A stretch of DNA of 40,034 nucleotides from UMGS755 sp045132895 (GCA_045132895.1 JBGUTC010000006.1:1-40034), one strand, 5' to 3'; shown: positions 17,152-25,041, numbered from the stretch's first letter. Notes: a model not told the origin generated them from the sequence alone. A program made the numbers and translations.

Positions 17152-17187
17152 AAAAAAACGGTTGCGAAATTCGCAACCGTTTTTTTA
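17152..17187. terminator. Bidirectional terminator between gltX and the MFS gene
   Basis: An 11-base inverted repeat ACGGTTGCGAA (17158-17168) and TTCGCAACCGT (17170-17180) flanked by A and T runs. It ends at the stop codon of the converging MFS gene. Confidence 0.92.
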
Positions 17188-18402
17188 TGCTAAGTCTCGT
17201 TCAACTTTTTTCTGCCACGGCTTGGTACAGAGGAAACAAATCACCGTTCCGACTGCCGCTGCTAAAAACCAGACAAAAAGTGTAAAACCCCAACTGTATG
17301 TTTCCGACAAAAGAGCAATGCCGTAAGTCGATGCCGCGCTACCGATATAGACACAAGAGTTTAAAACCCCGGAAACCGTAGAAACGTTTCCTGTCTTCTG
17401 GAAAAAGGGAGGGAGCATGCTGGTAATAATCAAGTTAACGCCATGCATGGTTCCGGTTAAAAGTGCTGAGAAGAAAATCGAGAACACCGCATTCTGTCCG
17501 GACAGGAAAAATAAAACCAAAGCCGAAAGCGCGCCAACGCCAAAAATCACGCCGGAACAAAGAATCGGATTCGTAAATTTTTCGCGATAGAGTTTTTCCG
17601 TTACTTTCGTGCTGACAATGCTGAAAATCGGCAAGATAACGCCGGTTAAAATCGAGATAACGCTGCTAAGTTCATAGGTTTCGGAAATGTAAGTAGGCAT
17701 CCAGGTTGTAATACCGTCACGGAGCATCCCCACCAAGGCAACCGCTACCATAATCCAGAAAAGAACCGGCGAGAGGAACCCACTCGTCGCCTTTGCCTCG
17801 GCTGTTTTCTTTGCAAATCCTTTCGGCATCTCAACATCCGGACAAACTCTCTGCCAAACCAGCATCATACCGATGCCGCAAAGAGCAGAAAAAGCAAAAA
17901 TTCCACGCCAGCTAAACAGCGTAATCAATACCGGTGCAGCAAGATACACCGCCATCGTACCAAAGGAGCTGCCCCAGGAAACTTTCACAACGGCTGATTT
18001 ATACTCATCCGCCGTAAACAGGCTTGCCATCAGGCGAACCATGGGCGGCCACATAAATGCCTGCGCCAGGCCATTGATGCACCAGACCACCAGCATCCAA
18101 TATGCATTGGAACAAAGGGGAATCAGAAGATTCATCGCCGTTGTCACCCCAAGCCCGCAAAGAATCAATTTCTTCGGAGAAAATTTATCACCGCAGATGC
18201 CGCTTAAAATCTGCCCGGCGCCGTAGGTAATAAAGCTGCCGGTCAGCGACAGGGAAAGCAAGGTCTTTGGAATTCCCGTCGCTTTAACCATCTCCAGAAT
18301 AACGGCACCATAGTTAATGCGGGTAATATAACTGATCATGTAAGTAATGGCAAACAACCAGACGTACCGGTTGACTTGCTTTTTGTTTTCTAATGTACTC
18401 AT
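17185..18402 (-). CDS. MFS transporter, organophosphate/sugar-phosphate antiporter-like
   Basis: 405 residues with about 12 transmembrane segments. The first helix reads YVWLFAITYMISYITRINYG, and the segment ITYGAGQILSGICGDKFSPKKLI carries an MFS motif-A-like loop. The overall pattern resembles the GlpT/UhpT (OPA) branch of the MFS, so a phosphorylated sugar or polyol is a reasonable substrate guess, not a certainty. AAGGA precedes the ATG. It lies 12 bases after a DeoR-type regulator, and DeoR proteins usually respond to a sugar phosphate, which supports the guess. Confidence 0.85.
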   Translation of the reverse strand: MSTLENKKQVNRYVWLFAITYMISYITRINYGAVILEMVKATGIPKTLLSLSLTGSFITYGAGQILSGICGDKFSPKKLILCGLGVTTAMNLLIPLCSNAYWMLVVWCINGLAQAFMWPPMVRLMASLFTADEYKSAVVKVSWGSSFGTMAVYLAAPVLITLFSWRGIFAFSALCGIGMMLVWQRVCPDVEMPKGFAKKTAEAKATSGFLSPVLFWIMVAVALVGMLRDGITTWMPTYISETYELSSVISILTGVILPIFSIVSTKVTEKLYREKFTNPILCSGVIFGVGALSALVLFFLSGQNAVFSIFFSALLTGTMHGVNLIITSMLPPFFQKTGNVSTVSGVLNSCVYIGSAASTYGIALLSETYSWGFTLFVWFLAAAVGTVICFLCTKPWQKKVERDLA

Positions 18403-18414
18403 GTTGATTCCTTT

Positions 18415-19188
18415 CTACTCTTCACAACTTGTCCGACTGAAAATTTTCATCCCGTTTTCTGCATAGAGGGTCTTCAGTTCCTCTGTCAGTAATCCGTCAG
18501 TTACATAGAAAAACTCCGGACGGGTATCTTCGATTTTAAGAAGGGCGCGGCTCTCAAACTTGCTGCTGTCAGCCAGCACAAAAACCTGATCAGAAATTTC
18601 CGTCAGTTTCTGCTGAACAGGAACAAGTTCACTCTGATAATCGCAAATTCCAAACCGCAGCGACACTGCTGAGGGGAAAATAAACGATTTCTGCACCCGG
18701 ATCTGATCCAGAGTCTTAAGACAAAGGCTTCCATAAAAACTCTTTTCTTCTGACAGATAGTGTCCACCGCAGAGAATCACCGGAAATTGGTCACGGAGGA
18801 TTTCAAAAACATCTGCCGAATGGGTCACCACTGTTATTTTCTGAAACCGTTCCCGCAGAACTTCTGCAAAAATAACAGCGGTACTACCGGTATCAATACC
18901 AAGATAATCCCCTTCCTGAACAAAGTTTGCCGCCAGACAGGACAGTTCTCTTTTTTGCTCATTAAACTCCCGGGAACGCTGATCCAGAGCATAAAAAGGC
19001 TTCATGTTGCCCATGGCAACTGCGCCGCCGTGAACACGGGAAAGCAAGCCTTTCTCTGCCATTTCAACCAAATCACGACGAATGGTTTCCACAGAAACAC
19101 CAAACTGTTCCACCAATTTTGCCGTCGTCACGGCCCCCTGCTGCTTCAGCAGATTCTGTATGGCGTCCTGCCTTTCTTTTGCAAACAT
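18415..19188 (-). CDS. DeoR-family transcriptional regulator
   Basis: 257 residues. The N-terminal winged helix-turn-helix (about 4-57) reads RQDAIQNLLKQQGAVTTAKL and VSVETIRRDLVEMAEKGLL, followed by RVHGGA, all DeoR hallmarks. The C-terminal sensor domain (about 75-235) has YLGIDTGSTAVIFAEVL, the anion-binding loop that recognises a sugar phosphate in this family. The ATG at 19188 is chosen: GGAGA at 19198-19202 is 9 bases upstream, whereas the in-frame TTG at 19194 is too near. The start codon lies inside a 7+7 inverted repeat, TTGCAAA-N2-TTTGCAA, a possible autoregulatory operator. It probably controls itself and the MFS gene behind it. Confidence 0.93.
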   Translation of the reverse strand: MFAKERQDAIQNLLKQQGAVTTAKLVEQFGVSVETIRRDLVEMAEKGLLSRVHGGAVAMGNMKPFYALDQRSREFNEQKRELSCLAANFVQEGDYLGIDTGSTAVIFAEVLRERFQKITVVTHSADVFEILRDQFPVILCGGHYLSEEKSFYGSLCLKTLDQIRVQKSFIFPSAVSLRFGICDYQSELVPVQQKLTEISDQVFVLADSSKFESRALLKIEDTRPEFFYVTDGLLTEELKTLYAENGMKIFSRTSCEE

Positions 19189-19194
19189 TTGCAA
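19179..19194. promoter_or_regulatory. Inverted repeat spanning the deoR start codon, possible operator
   Basis: TTGCAAACATTTGCAA: perfect 7-base arms with a 2-base centre, containing the ATG (19186-19188). The position suggests roadblock or translational control by the gene's own product, but this is inferred from symmetry only. Confidence 0.45.
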
Positions 19195-19214
19195 TCATCT
19201 CCAATCATATCCAC

Positions 19215-19243
19215 ATAATAACACACGCTTACACATTTGTCAA
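19215..19243 (-). promoter_or_regulatory. Sigma-A promoter of the deoR-MFS operon
   Basis: On the minus strand: consensus TTGACA (19238-19243), 17 bases, TATTAT (19215-19220). Confidence 0.8.
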
Positions 19244-19268
19244 GACATTCTTTATACCAATATTGTTA

Positions 19269-19297
19269 TCATATTTTTCCTGCCACCCTCATACACT
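19269..19297 (+). promoter_or_regulatory. Sigma-E (mother-cell) promoter of the spoIVFA-spoIVFB operon
   Basis: TCATATT (19269-19275), 14 bases, CATACACT (19290-19297). Both elements match the B. subtilis sigma-E consensus (KMATATT and CATACANT) without mismatch, 28 bases before the start codon of a gene pair that is sigma-E controlled in B. subtilis. Confidence 0.8.
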
Positions 19298-19325
19298 GTA
19301 TCATCAAACGAAAGGGGACAAGAAT

Positions 19326-20033
19326 ATGGAACCAGTATACAGAAGACGTTCTTCCGAGGTTATCGCCCATCGAAGACCGCCCGTGACCAAAGTCAAATCC
19401 CGCAAAAATACCATAGCCGCTCAGGCTTTCTGCAGCCTTTTGTTGCTTGGCGTCTGCCTGTTTATCAAGACGGCGCCGGATGAATCCTTTCTGTCGGCTA
19501 AAAATGCCTTGCAACTGATTCTGAGCACCCAGACGGATTTCCGTTCCATTCCCGCAGACATCCGACAATGGGTTCTGTCCCTGCTTCCCGGCGAAGAGGC
19601 ACGAAACCTGGGAGACAGCGACGTTCTGACGAAACTGGTCAAACCTGTAGAAGCACCGGTTACCTCGCCTTTCGGAGTTCGCATTCATCCCACCACCGGC
19701 GTTGAAACCTTTCACTACGGTGTTGACCTGGGCGCCGCTGAAGGAGAAAAAATCTTGTGCGCTGCCCCGGGCGAGGTTATAGAAGCGGGAGAAAGTCCGG
19801 ACTACGGCAACTATCTGGTGGTGCGCCATTCCGAGACAATCTACACGGTGTATGCCCACTGTGCCGAAGTGTTACCTCACGCCGGCGACACAGTTTCTGC
19901 CGGTCAGGCTGTTGCCACTGTAGGCGCCACAGGGAATGTTACCGGCCCGCATCTGCACTTTGAAATCCGCAACGGCGAAACCTGGCTGAACCCTGCAGAG
20001 TTTCTGGAATTCGGAGAGATCCGCCATGATTAA
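19326..20033 (+). CDS. spoIVFA: SpoIVFA-like membrane-anchored M23/LytM peptidase-fold protein
   Basis: 235 residues: a basic cytosolic N-terminus (to about 29), one transmembrane helix (about 30-48, TIAAQAFCSLLLLGVCLFIK), a linker, and a LytM/M23 domain (about 108-230). In B. subtilis SpoIVFA anchors the SpoIVFB protease in the outer forespore membrane and inhibits it until engulfment is complete. The next gene here is spoIVFB, overlapping by 8 bases, and a sigma-E-type promoter lies upstream. This supports the name more than the domain alone. Unusually, the zinc ligands look intact: His130 and Asp134 (HYGVD) and His209/His211 (HLH), whereas SpoIVFA is generally regarded as a degenerate LytM protein. 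Other M23 proteins such as SpoIIQ-type are possible, but the context favours SpoIVFA. ATG at 19326 follows GAAAGGGG. Confidence 0.82.
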   Translation: MEPVYRRRSSEVIAHRRPPVTKVKSRKNTIAAQAFCSLLLLGVCLFIKTAPDESFLSAKNALQLILSTQTDFRSIPADIRQWVLSLLPGEEARNLGDSDVLTKLVKPVEAPVTSPFGVRIHPTTGVETFHYGVDLGAAEGEKILCAAPGEVIEAGESPDYGNYLVVRHSETIYTVYAHCAEVLPHAGDTVSAGQAVATVGATGNVTGPHLHFEIRNGETWLNPAEFLEFGEIRHD

Positions 20034-20883
20034 AATCACGCGGTTTTTCTATATTCATTGGCTGATCTTTCCCCTTCTGCTTCTCTCCATGGCAGCCGGT
20101 GGGCTCCATACCATGCTGATGGCTTATGCCGTTGTCTCAGTTCACGAACTGTTCCACTTATTTGCTGCTCTCCTTGTCCGCGAACGGGTTGGCTCCATCA
20201 TTGTCATGCCTTTTGGTATGACGCTGCGGCTTTCTGCCCGTATCATCCGGCACACAGATAAGGAGATTTTTATTGCCCTTGCAGGACCATTTGCAAATTT
20301 TCTGATGCTTCTTCTTGCCCGGATTCTCACCGCAACGTTTCCCACTCAGCCTTTGAGCCTGACCCTGTTCCGTTTTTTAAATATGTCCGTCATGCTCCTC
20401 AATCTCCTTCCCTGCCTGCCTTTGGACGGTGGCAGAGTCCTGAGAGCCATGCTGACCCGACGGGTGGGCTACTTGTCTGCTGCATCTGCTATGAACCGCA
20501 TCAGCCGCGCTATCTCTGTCACACTATTCGCTGCAGGCATCCTCCTGCTGGTTGCGACCCGGCTGAATGTCAGTCTCCTGATGGTGGCAGCCTTTCTGAC
20601 AATTTATATGGTTGAGGAGAAAAAACGAAACGAATATATTCTCATGCAGGAACTGCTCTACACAAAGGACAAGCTACAAAAAAAAGGACAGATGCGCACC
20701 TGTCCCATCAGTGCCTTAAGTTCTCTCAAGGCAAAGGAAATTTTCAAAACACTCAGCTATGATCGCTATTTTGTCATCCATATTGTAGACGAAAACCAGC
20801 GTTTTCTGCGCACAATCACAGAAACACAGCTGGTTGACAGCATCTTAAGGAAAGGCTGGAATCTTCTCCTGCGGGATGTCTAA
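20026..20883 (+). CDS. spoIVFB: SpoIVFB, intramembrane zinc protease (M50, site-2 type) of sporulation
   Basis: 285 residues with about six membrane segments and a C-terminal cytosolic CBS-like region (about 220-283). The zinc site HELFH is at residues 40-44 and the second motif LPLDGGR places the aspartate at residue 134, almost the same positions as in B. subtilis SpoIVFB. That enzyme removes the pro-sequence of sigma-K in the mother cell. The gene overlaps spoIVFA by 8 bases (ATGATTAA) and so is translationally coupled. Its stop overlaps the stop of the convergent spoVB-like gene by 4 bases, with no terminator between. pro-sigma-K itself is not in the window. Confidence 0.92.
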   Translation: MIKITRFFYIHWLIFPLLLLSMAAGGLHTMLMAYAVVSVHELFHLFAALLVRERVGSIIVMPFGMTLRLSARIIRHTDKEIFIALAGPFANFLMLLLARILTATFPTQPLSLTLFRFLNMSVMLLNLLPCLPLDGGRVLRAMLTRRVGYLSAASAMNRISRAISVTLFAAGILLLVATRLNVSLLMVAAFLTIYMVEEKKRNEYILMQELLYTKDKLQKKGQMRTCPISALSSLKAKEIFKTLSYDRYFVIHIVDENQRFLRTITETQLVDSILRKGWNLLLRDV

Positions 20884-22373
20884 TCACGGGAAAAGAGCGC
20901 AAGCAAGCCCAAATAGATTCCTACACTCAGCGCAATGATGCCACCAAGGGCAAAGCCGCTTTCAGGAATCGCCCCAAGCAAACTCAGAAGCCCCCGCCGA
21001 AGCCCCAACGTTGACAAAAGGCCAAAACCGACGGGCATAAAAATCTTTTTCATCAGCGGAATCCGGAAATCCGTAACCCGGATCAACCGACTGACGCTTA
21101 AAAACGTGTTCAGAATTTCCGTGATAAACACTACGGCAATATAACCGTCAATCCCAAACCGCGGCAGAAGAAAAGCAATCAGAAGAATACTGACCGTAGA
21201 ATCAATGATGTTATATCCCATGGAATAAACCTGCTGATTGAGACCCTTGAGCATAAAATCTGTCACATGATCAGCATACATCACAATGACCAGCGGTGCC
21301 AAAAAACGAAGAAACAACCCTGCATCGCCACTTTTATAAATGATCATGCCCAGCTCGTGTCCAAATGCAAAGAACACACAAGCCGTACCAATTCCAAAAA
21401 CCAATGACAAAGAAAGAGCACGCGATGCAACCCGGTTAATATCCCGGGTTTTATTTTGTTTCTGAAATTCCGTAAGTTCCGGCACCAGGAGCCCGGCAAA
21501 AGCTGATAAAACGGCCATCGGGAACAGTAAAAGGGGCATGGCCATACCATGAACCACGCCATATTGGGCTAAGGAAGCCGAGGCCGATGCGCCGAACTGT
21601 TTCAGACCCCGGGGTACCATCATGTGCTCCACCGTTACCAGGCCGGAGCGCAGATAGGCGCTGACAGCTACGGGCGCAGCAATCTGCAGGAGTCGGCGAA
21701 GGTAGCGTCCTTCACATGGATTACTGCGTCCATAACGCTTTAAGTCATGGCGATAGAGTACGTAGGCAAAAATGCAGGATGCAATCTCTGCAATGGTTCC
21801 GCCAGCCACAACCGCGGCACAGGCAAACTCAACGCCGCGGTGGCAAAATTTTGCCAGCAAAAGAACCGTTACCAAAACCTTAACCAGAAGTTCCAGAATC
21901 TGTGCCGCTGAACTTTTCGCAACACGGCGCACTGCCGTAAAATATCCCCCCAACCCGGATGAAACCGCAATACAGGGCATACTGACGGATAAAAACTTCA
22001 GAGAACGGACAGTCCTCGGATCACCCATGAAACGAATCCCCAAAGGCTCAGCAAAGATAAACAACAGCGACCCCGAAAGAAAGCCAAACAAAACGGTATA
22101 GCCCAGACAAATTTTCATGCTCCGCCGGATGCCACGATGACATCCCACCGAAAGTTCCTCTGTCACAAGCCTTGTTGCGGCAAGCGATGCACCGGAAGAG
22201 GCAAGCGTCGCGGCAAACATATAAACAGACATGACAAGGCCAAAAAGACCAATGCCCTCTGCGCCGATTTTTCCCGTTATGTAGGCATTCAGCCCCACGC
22301 CCACGCCACGCATGAGAATCGTGGTAAAGCCCAGAATCAAGCCATTTATAAAAAAACGTTTCGTCCGTTTCAA
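20880..22373 (-). CDS. spoVB: SpoVB-like polysaccharide/lipid flippase (MOP/MVF superfamily)
   Basis: 497 residues with about 14 transmembrane segments. The N-terminus FFINGLILGFTTILMRGVGVGLNAYITGKIGAEGIGLFGL is typical of the stage V sporulation protein B group. B. subtilis SpoVB is needed for spore cortex and probably flips lipid-linked precursors. Paralogues such as MurJ-type or general exporters are alternatives, but the genomic setting beside spoIVFA-spoIVFB and a sigma-E-like promoter support a sporulation role. The start is TTG at 22373, with GGAGG 7-8 bases upstream. The tail overlaps spoIVFB by 4 bases. Confidence 0.85.
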   Translation of the reverse strand: MKRTKRFFINGLILGFTTILMRGVGVGLNAYITGKIGAEGIGLFGLVMSVYMFAATLASSGASLAATRLVTEELSVGCHRGIRRSMKICLGYTVLFGFLSGSLLFIFAEPLGIRFMGDPRTVRSLKFLSVSMPCIAVSSGLGGYFTAVRRVAKSSAAQILELLVKVLVTVLLLAKFCHRGVEFACAAVVAGGTIAEIASCIFAYVLYRHDLKRYGRSNPCEGRYLRRLLQIAAPVAVSAYLRSGLVTVEHMMVPRGLKQFGASASASLAQYGVVHGMAMPLLLFPMAVLSAFAGLLVPELTEFQKQNKTRDINRVASRALSLSLVFGIGTACVFFAFGHELGMIIYKSGDAGLFLRFLAPLVIVMYADHVTDFMLKGLNQQVYSMGYNIIDSTVSILLIAFLLPRFGIDGYIAVVFITEILNTFLSVSRLIRVTDFRIPLMKKIFMPVGFGLLSTLGLRRGLLSLLGAIPESGFALGGIIALSVGIYLGLLALFSRD

Positions 22374-22396
22374 AACAGCACCTCCTACTTCTCTAC

Positions 22397-22425
22397 AATA
22401 TATGCACAGAGAAAAAAGGAAATGC
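22397..22425 (-). promoter_or_regulatory. Possible sigma-E promoter of the spoVB-like gene
   Basis: On the minus strand: GCATTTC (22419-22425; two mismatches to KMATATT), 14 bases, CATATATT (22397-22404; one mismatch to CATACANT), about 25 bases before the TTG start. The fit is weaker than at spoIVFA. Confidence 0.45.
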
Positions 22426-22433
22426 CATCCCGA

Positions 22434-22462
22434 TTGACAAACACTCAGGGCTATGATAAAAT
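22434..22462 (+). promoter_or_regulatory. Sigma-A promoter for hydF
   Basis: TTGACA (22434-22439), 17 bases, TAAAAT (22457-22462), then AAGGAGG (22479-22485) and ATG at 22492. Confidence 0.8.
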
Positions 22463-22491
22463 TTGATTAGAAAAAAGCAAGGAGGTCCATC

Positions 22492-23688
22492 ATGCACACA
22501 GTTTCACTCACAGATACGCCCTCATCTCTCCGCCTCACAATCGGTTTTTTCGGCAAAACCAACAGCGGAAAATCTTCCCTAATCAATCAGTTGGCAGGAC
22601 AGGAAGTTTCCCTGGTATCTGATATTGCCGGAACAACTACGGATCCGGTATCAAAGCCAATGGAAATCTACCCGTTAGGTCCCTGCGTTTTACTGGACAC
22701 TGCCGGCGTAGGAGATAACACAGAACTCGGTGAACTTCGCATGAGCCGCACGCTTGCTGCCATTGACAAAACAGAACTGGCGGTTCTCGTTTTAACCGAC
22801 GCCGAAGCGCTAGACGAAGAAAAAAAACTCCTTGAGGAGTTTGCGAAGCGAAATATCCCAACTGTAACGGTTTTAAACGGCATTGACCGCCTGATAAATC
22901 CGGATAGCATAGCAGATAAAATCAAGACAGAACTTGGCGTTATACCCGTTCCTGTCAGTGCAAAAACCGGTGAAGGGATGGCTAATTTTCGGGAGCAACT
23001 GGTGAAAAATGCGCCGGCATCCCTGGAAAATGAATCCATCGTCGGTCATCTGGTCAAAGAAAATGATCGGGTTCTGTTGGTCATGCCCCAGGATTTACAG
23101 GCACCAAAAGGCCGCCTGATTATGCCCCAGGTTCAGACAATCCGTGACCTTTTAGATCACCATGCCATTGTAACCTGTGTAACCGTTGAACAGTTAGGAG
23201 AAGCGCTCCGAAATAACACACCGGATTTAATCATTACGGATTCTCAGGTGTTCCCCATCGTTTATGAACAAAAGCCTGCCGAATCCATGCTGACGTCCTT
23301 TTCCGTTCTTCTTGCGCGGTACAAAGGCGACATCGCCGCCTATCTCGCCGGCGCAAAAATTTCCCGGTCACTCAAGGCTGGAGACCGTGTGCTGATTGCT
23401 GAAGCTTGCAGCCATCAGCCCCTTGACGGTGATATTGGCAGAGTAAAAATTCCCAATCTGATTCATAGTAAAATCAACCCGGACATTCAAGTTGAAGTTG
23501 TTAGCGGGCAGGATTTCCCTGCAGATCTTTCTTCCTATCAGTTGGTTATTCATTGCGGTGGATGTATGTTCAACCGTCGGCAAGTGCTCTCCCGCGTTAT
23601 GCGTGCCGTTGAGCAAAATGTTCCAATTACAAACTACGGTATCTTCCTGGCAGAAATGGCAGGTATATTAGAAAAGATTACGATTTAA
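22492..23688 (+). CDS. hydF: [FeFe]-hydrogenase H-cluster maturation GTPase HydF
   Basis: 398 residues. HydF is the scaffold on which HydE and HydG build the 2Fe subcluster that is handed to [FeFe]-hydrogenase. The N-terminal GTPase domain has Walker A GKTNSGKSS (about 21-29), SDIAGTTTDPV, the G3 motif DTAGVGD and the G5 motif SAKTGEG. G4 reads NGID in place of NKxD. The middle is a dimerisation domain. The C-terminal cluster domain has ACSHQPLDGDIGRVKIP and HCGGC (His354, Cys355, Cys358), matching the conserved His/CxxC cluster ligands. The gene stands alone with its own promoter and terminator; hydE, hydG and the hydrogenase are not here. It shows that this anaerobe uses [FeFe]-hydrogenase. 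Confidence 0.95.
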   Translation: MHTVSLTDTPSSLRLTIGFFGKTNSGKSSLINQLAGQEVSLVSDIAGTTTDPVSKPMEIYPLGPCVLLDTAGVGDNTELGELRMSRTLAAIDKTELAVLVLTDAEALDEEKKLLEEFAKRNIPTVTVLNGIDRLINPDSIADKIKTELGVIPVPVSAKTGEGMANFREQLVKNAPASLENESIVGHLVKENDRVLLVMPQDLQAPKGRLIMPQVQTIRDLLDHHAIVTCVTVEQLGEALRNNTPDLIITDSQVFPIVYEQKPAESMLTSFSVLLARYKGDIAAYLAGAKISRSLKAGDRVLIAEACSHQPLDGDIGRVKIPNLIHSKINPDIQVEVVSGQDFPADLSSYQLVIHCGGCMFNRRQVLSRVMRAVEQNVPITNYGIFLAEMAGILEKITI

Positions 23689-23756
23689 ATAACAAATTCA
23701 AAATCTACCGAATCATTTGTCTTAAAGTCATACTATATTTATTCGTTACGATTGAG

Positions 23757-23783
23757 CCACGCCGCGCAGGCGTGGTTTTCTTT
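23757..23783 (+). terminator. Terminator after hydF
   Basis: CCACGCC (23757-23763), loop GCGCA, GGCGTGG (23769-23775), then TTTTCTTT. Confidence 0.85.
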
Positions 23784-23804
23784 ATATCAGTAAAAAGAGA
23801 CAAG

Positions 23805-23840
23805 AAAAAAGCGCATCTGAAAATCAGATGCGCTTTTAAT
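23805..23840 (-). terminator. Terminator of the secreted-protein/peptide operon
   Basis: A long stem, GCGCATCTGA (23811-23820) with TCAGATGCGC (23824-23833), with a T run on the minus strand, just past the 54-residue peptide gene. Confidence 0.88.
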
Positions 23841-23864
23841 AACTCTTTTGTTCGAAATCAACAA

Positions 23865-24029
23865 TTAAGCGTTAGCACCATTGTCGGAGCCGGTAACTGC
23901 CAGAGCAGAAATTGCGCCGTAGGTGGTAACAACCTGACCGTCTTTAACACTCCAGGAAACATTGCTTGCCAGATTTTCGCTTACGCGGATTTCACGAACC
24001 TGTAATTCGGGTTTGATATAAGTTTTCAC
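23865..24029 (-). CDS. 54-residue hypothetical peptide with YxKPxL N-terminus
   Basis: The protein begins MKTYIKPELQVREIRVSEN and ends in AVTGSDNGANA. It has no cysteines, no signal peptide and no membrane segment. The GTG at 24029 is preferred, because AAGGAGG (24038-24044) is 8 bases upstream; the ATG at 24035 is only 2 bases from it. This ribosome binding site overlaps the stop codon of the secreted-protein gene (TAAGGAGG), so translation looks coupled, and a strong terminator follows. Short proteins starting with a Lys-Pro-x-Leu type motif occur in clostridia, but I do not know a function. The YxxP pattern recalls leader peptides of some ribosomally made peptides, yet no modifying enzyme is nearby. 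Confidence 0.72.
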   Translation of the reverse strand: MKTYIKPELQVREIRVSENLASNVSWSVKDGQVVTTYGAISALAVTGSDNGANA

Positions 24030-24042
24030 GTTCATATCCTCC

Positions 24043-24963
24043 TTACTGTAAATCGAATACGTCACTCAGAGCAACGTTGGAACCTACGGAGTACAGTACA
24101 GCTTTGTAAGCCTTAGCGAAGAATTCGCCAGTTGCATCTTCCAGAGAGATGATGTACTGACCAGCTTCGTTAGCACCCAGAGCCTTATACTTTCTAACAC
24201 CGGAAGCAGCGTTTTCATCGATACCTGCGATTTCAGCAGCCGTATCGAAACCTGCTAACAGAGCAGCATCTTCAGCGTTTGCAATCAGCATACCGTATTC
24301 AACAGCACCTGCAGCAGCACCTGCAACAGTTGCGCTCTTCTTGTCAGCAGCAACAGTAGCGCTGGAAGGAGCAGCAGGAGCAGCAACTTCAGCAGCAGCA
24401 ACAGCCTTGAAGAAGAATTTGAAAGTAGTATCAGCAGTTACAGCAACTTTCTTGGTGTCACCGATGAATTTAACAGCAACATCATTTGCAGTTGCATAAT
24501 CAAATTCATAACCAGCAGCAGGATAAACTGTGAAGGTTACGAAATCGGTAGTAGCGCTTGCACTAGCAACAACTTTACCGTTTTCCGGTTCTGCAACAGT
24601 AACGGTGTAAGAAGCTAATTCGATTACAGCATCTTTACCCTCTACTGCAGAAGCAGCGGTAGAAGTTGTACCAACGTTCACGATTGCGCCAGCGTTAGCT
24701 TTGCTTGTTTTGAATGTGGACACTGCAGTACCATCAACTGCAGGTTGCTGGTCGATCCAGATGATGTTGTTATCTTTCTTAGCTAAGAAAGCAACCTGAT
24801 CAGAACCTGCACCTGAAACTGTAGCAGTTACAGAGATGTCATCAGTAGCAACATTATAAGAAGTTACTACATCGAGACTTGCTGCGAACGCACAAACGCT
24901 CATGCTCATGAGCATAGTCAATGCGATTACAGCTGCCAAAGTTTTCTTTAAACCCTTTTTCAT
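24043..24963 (-). CDS. Secreted alanine-rich protein of unknown function
   Basis: 306 residues with signal peptide MKKGLKKTLAAVIALTMLMS ending around CAFA-A. The mature part is rich in Ala, Val, Thr and Ser and looks all-beta in two or three modules. Residues about 135-190 (PENGKVVASAS ... YPAAGYEFDYA ... KFFFKA) resemble bacterial surface beta-repeat modules. A short Ala/Pro linker (EVAAPAAPSSATVAA) leads to a C-terminal domain. There is no SLH, LPxTG or other anchor, so it is released or held by other surface proteins. A near-consensus promoter and repetitive codon choice suggest strong expression. The ribosome binding site is weak (GTGGGTG). The 54-residue peptide gene is cotranscribed. 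No known family was recognised. Confidence 0.85.
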   Translation of the reverse strand: MKKGLKKTLAAVIALTMLMSMSVCAFAASLDVVTSYNVATDDISVTATVSGAGSDQVAFLAKKDNNIIWIDQQPAVDGTAVSTFKTSKANAGAIVNVGTTSTAASAVEGKDAVIELASYTVTVAEPENGKVVASASATTDFVTFTVYPAAGYEFDYATANDVAVKFIGDTKKVAVTADTTFKFFFKAVAAAEVAAPAAPSSATVAADKKSATVAGAAAGAVEYGMLIANAEDAALLAGFDTAAEIAGIDENAASGVRKYKALGANEAGQYIISLEDATGEFFAKAYKAVLYSVGSNVALSDVFDLQ

Positions 24964-25012
24964 TAATCACACCCACTTTTCTTAATTTGATATTTTTCAT
25001 GATCCTATTATG

Positions 25013-25041
25013 ATTTTACTACAAAAATTTTCTATTGTCAA
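25013..25041 (-). promoter_or_regulatory. Sigma-A promoter of the secreted-protein operon
   Basis: On the minus strand: TTGACA (25036-25041), 17-base AT-rich spacer, TAAAAT (25013-25018), about 50 bases from the start codon. Confidence 0.8.

Noticed and set aside
23865..24029. Calling the 54-residue peptide a lasso-type or other modified-peptide precursor
   Set aside because: Only a loose YxxPxL similarity is present; no protease, cyclase, radical SAM or transporter gene lies nearby.
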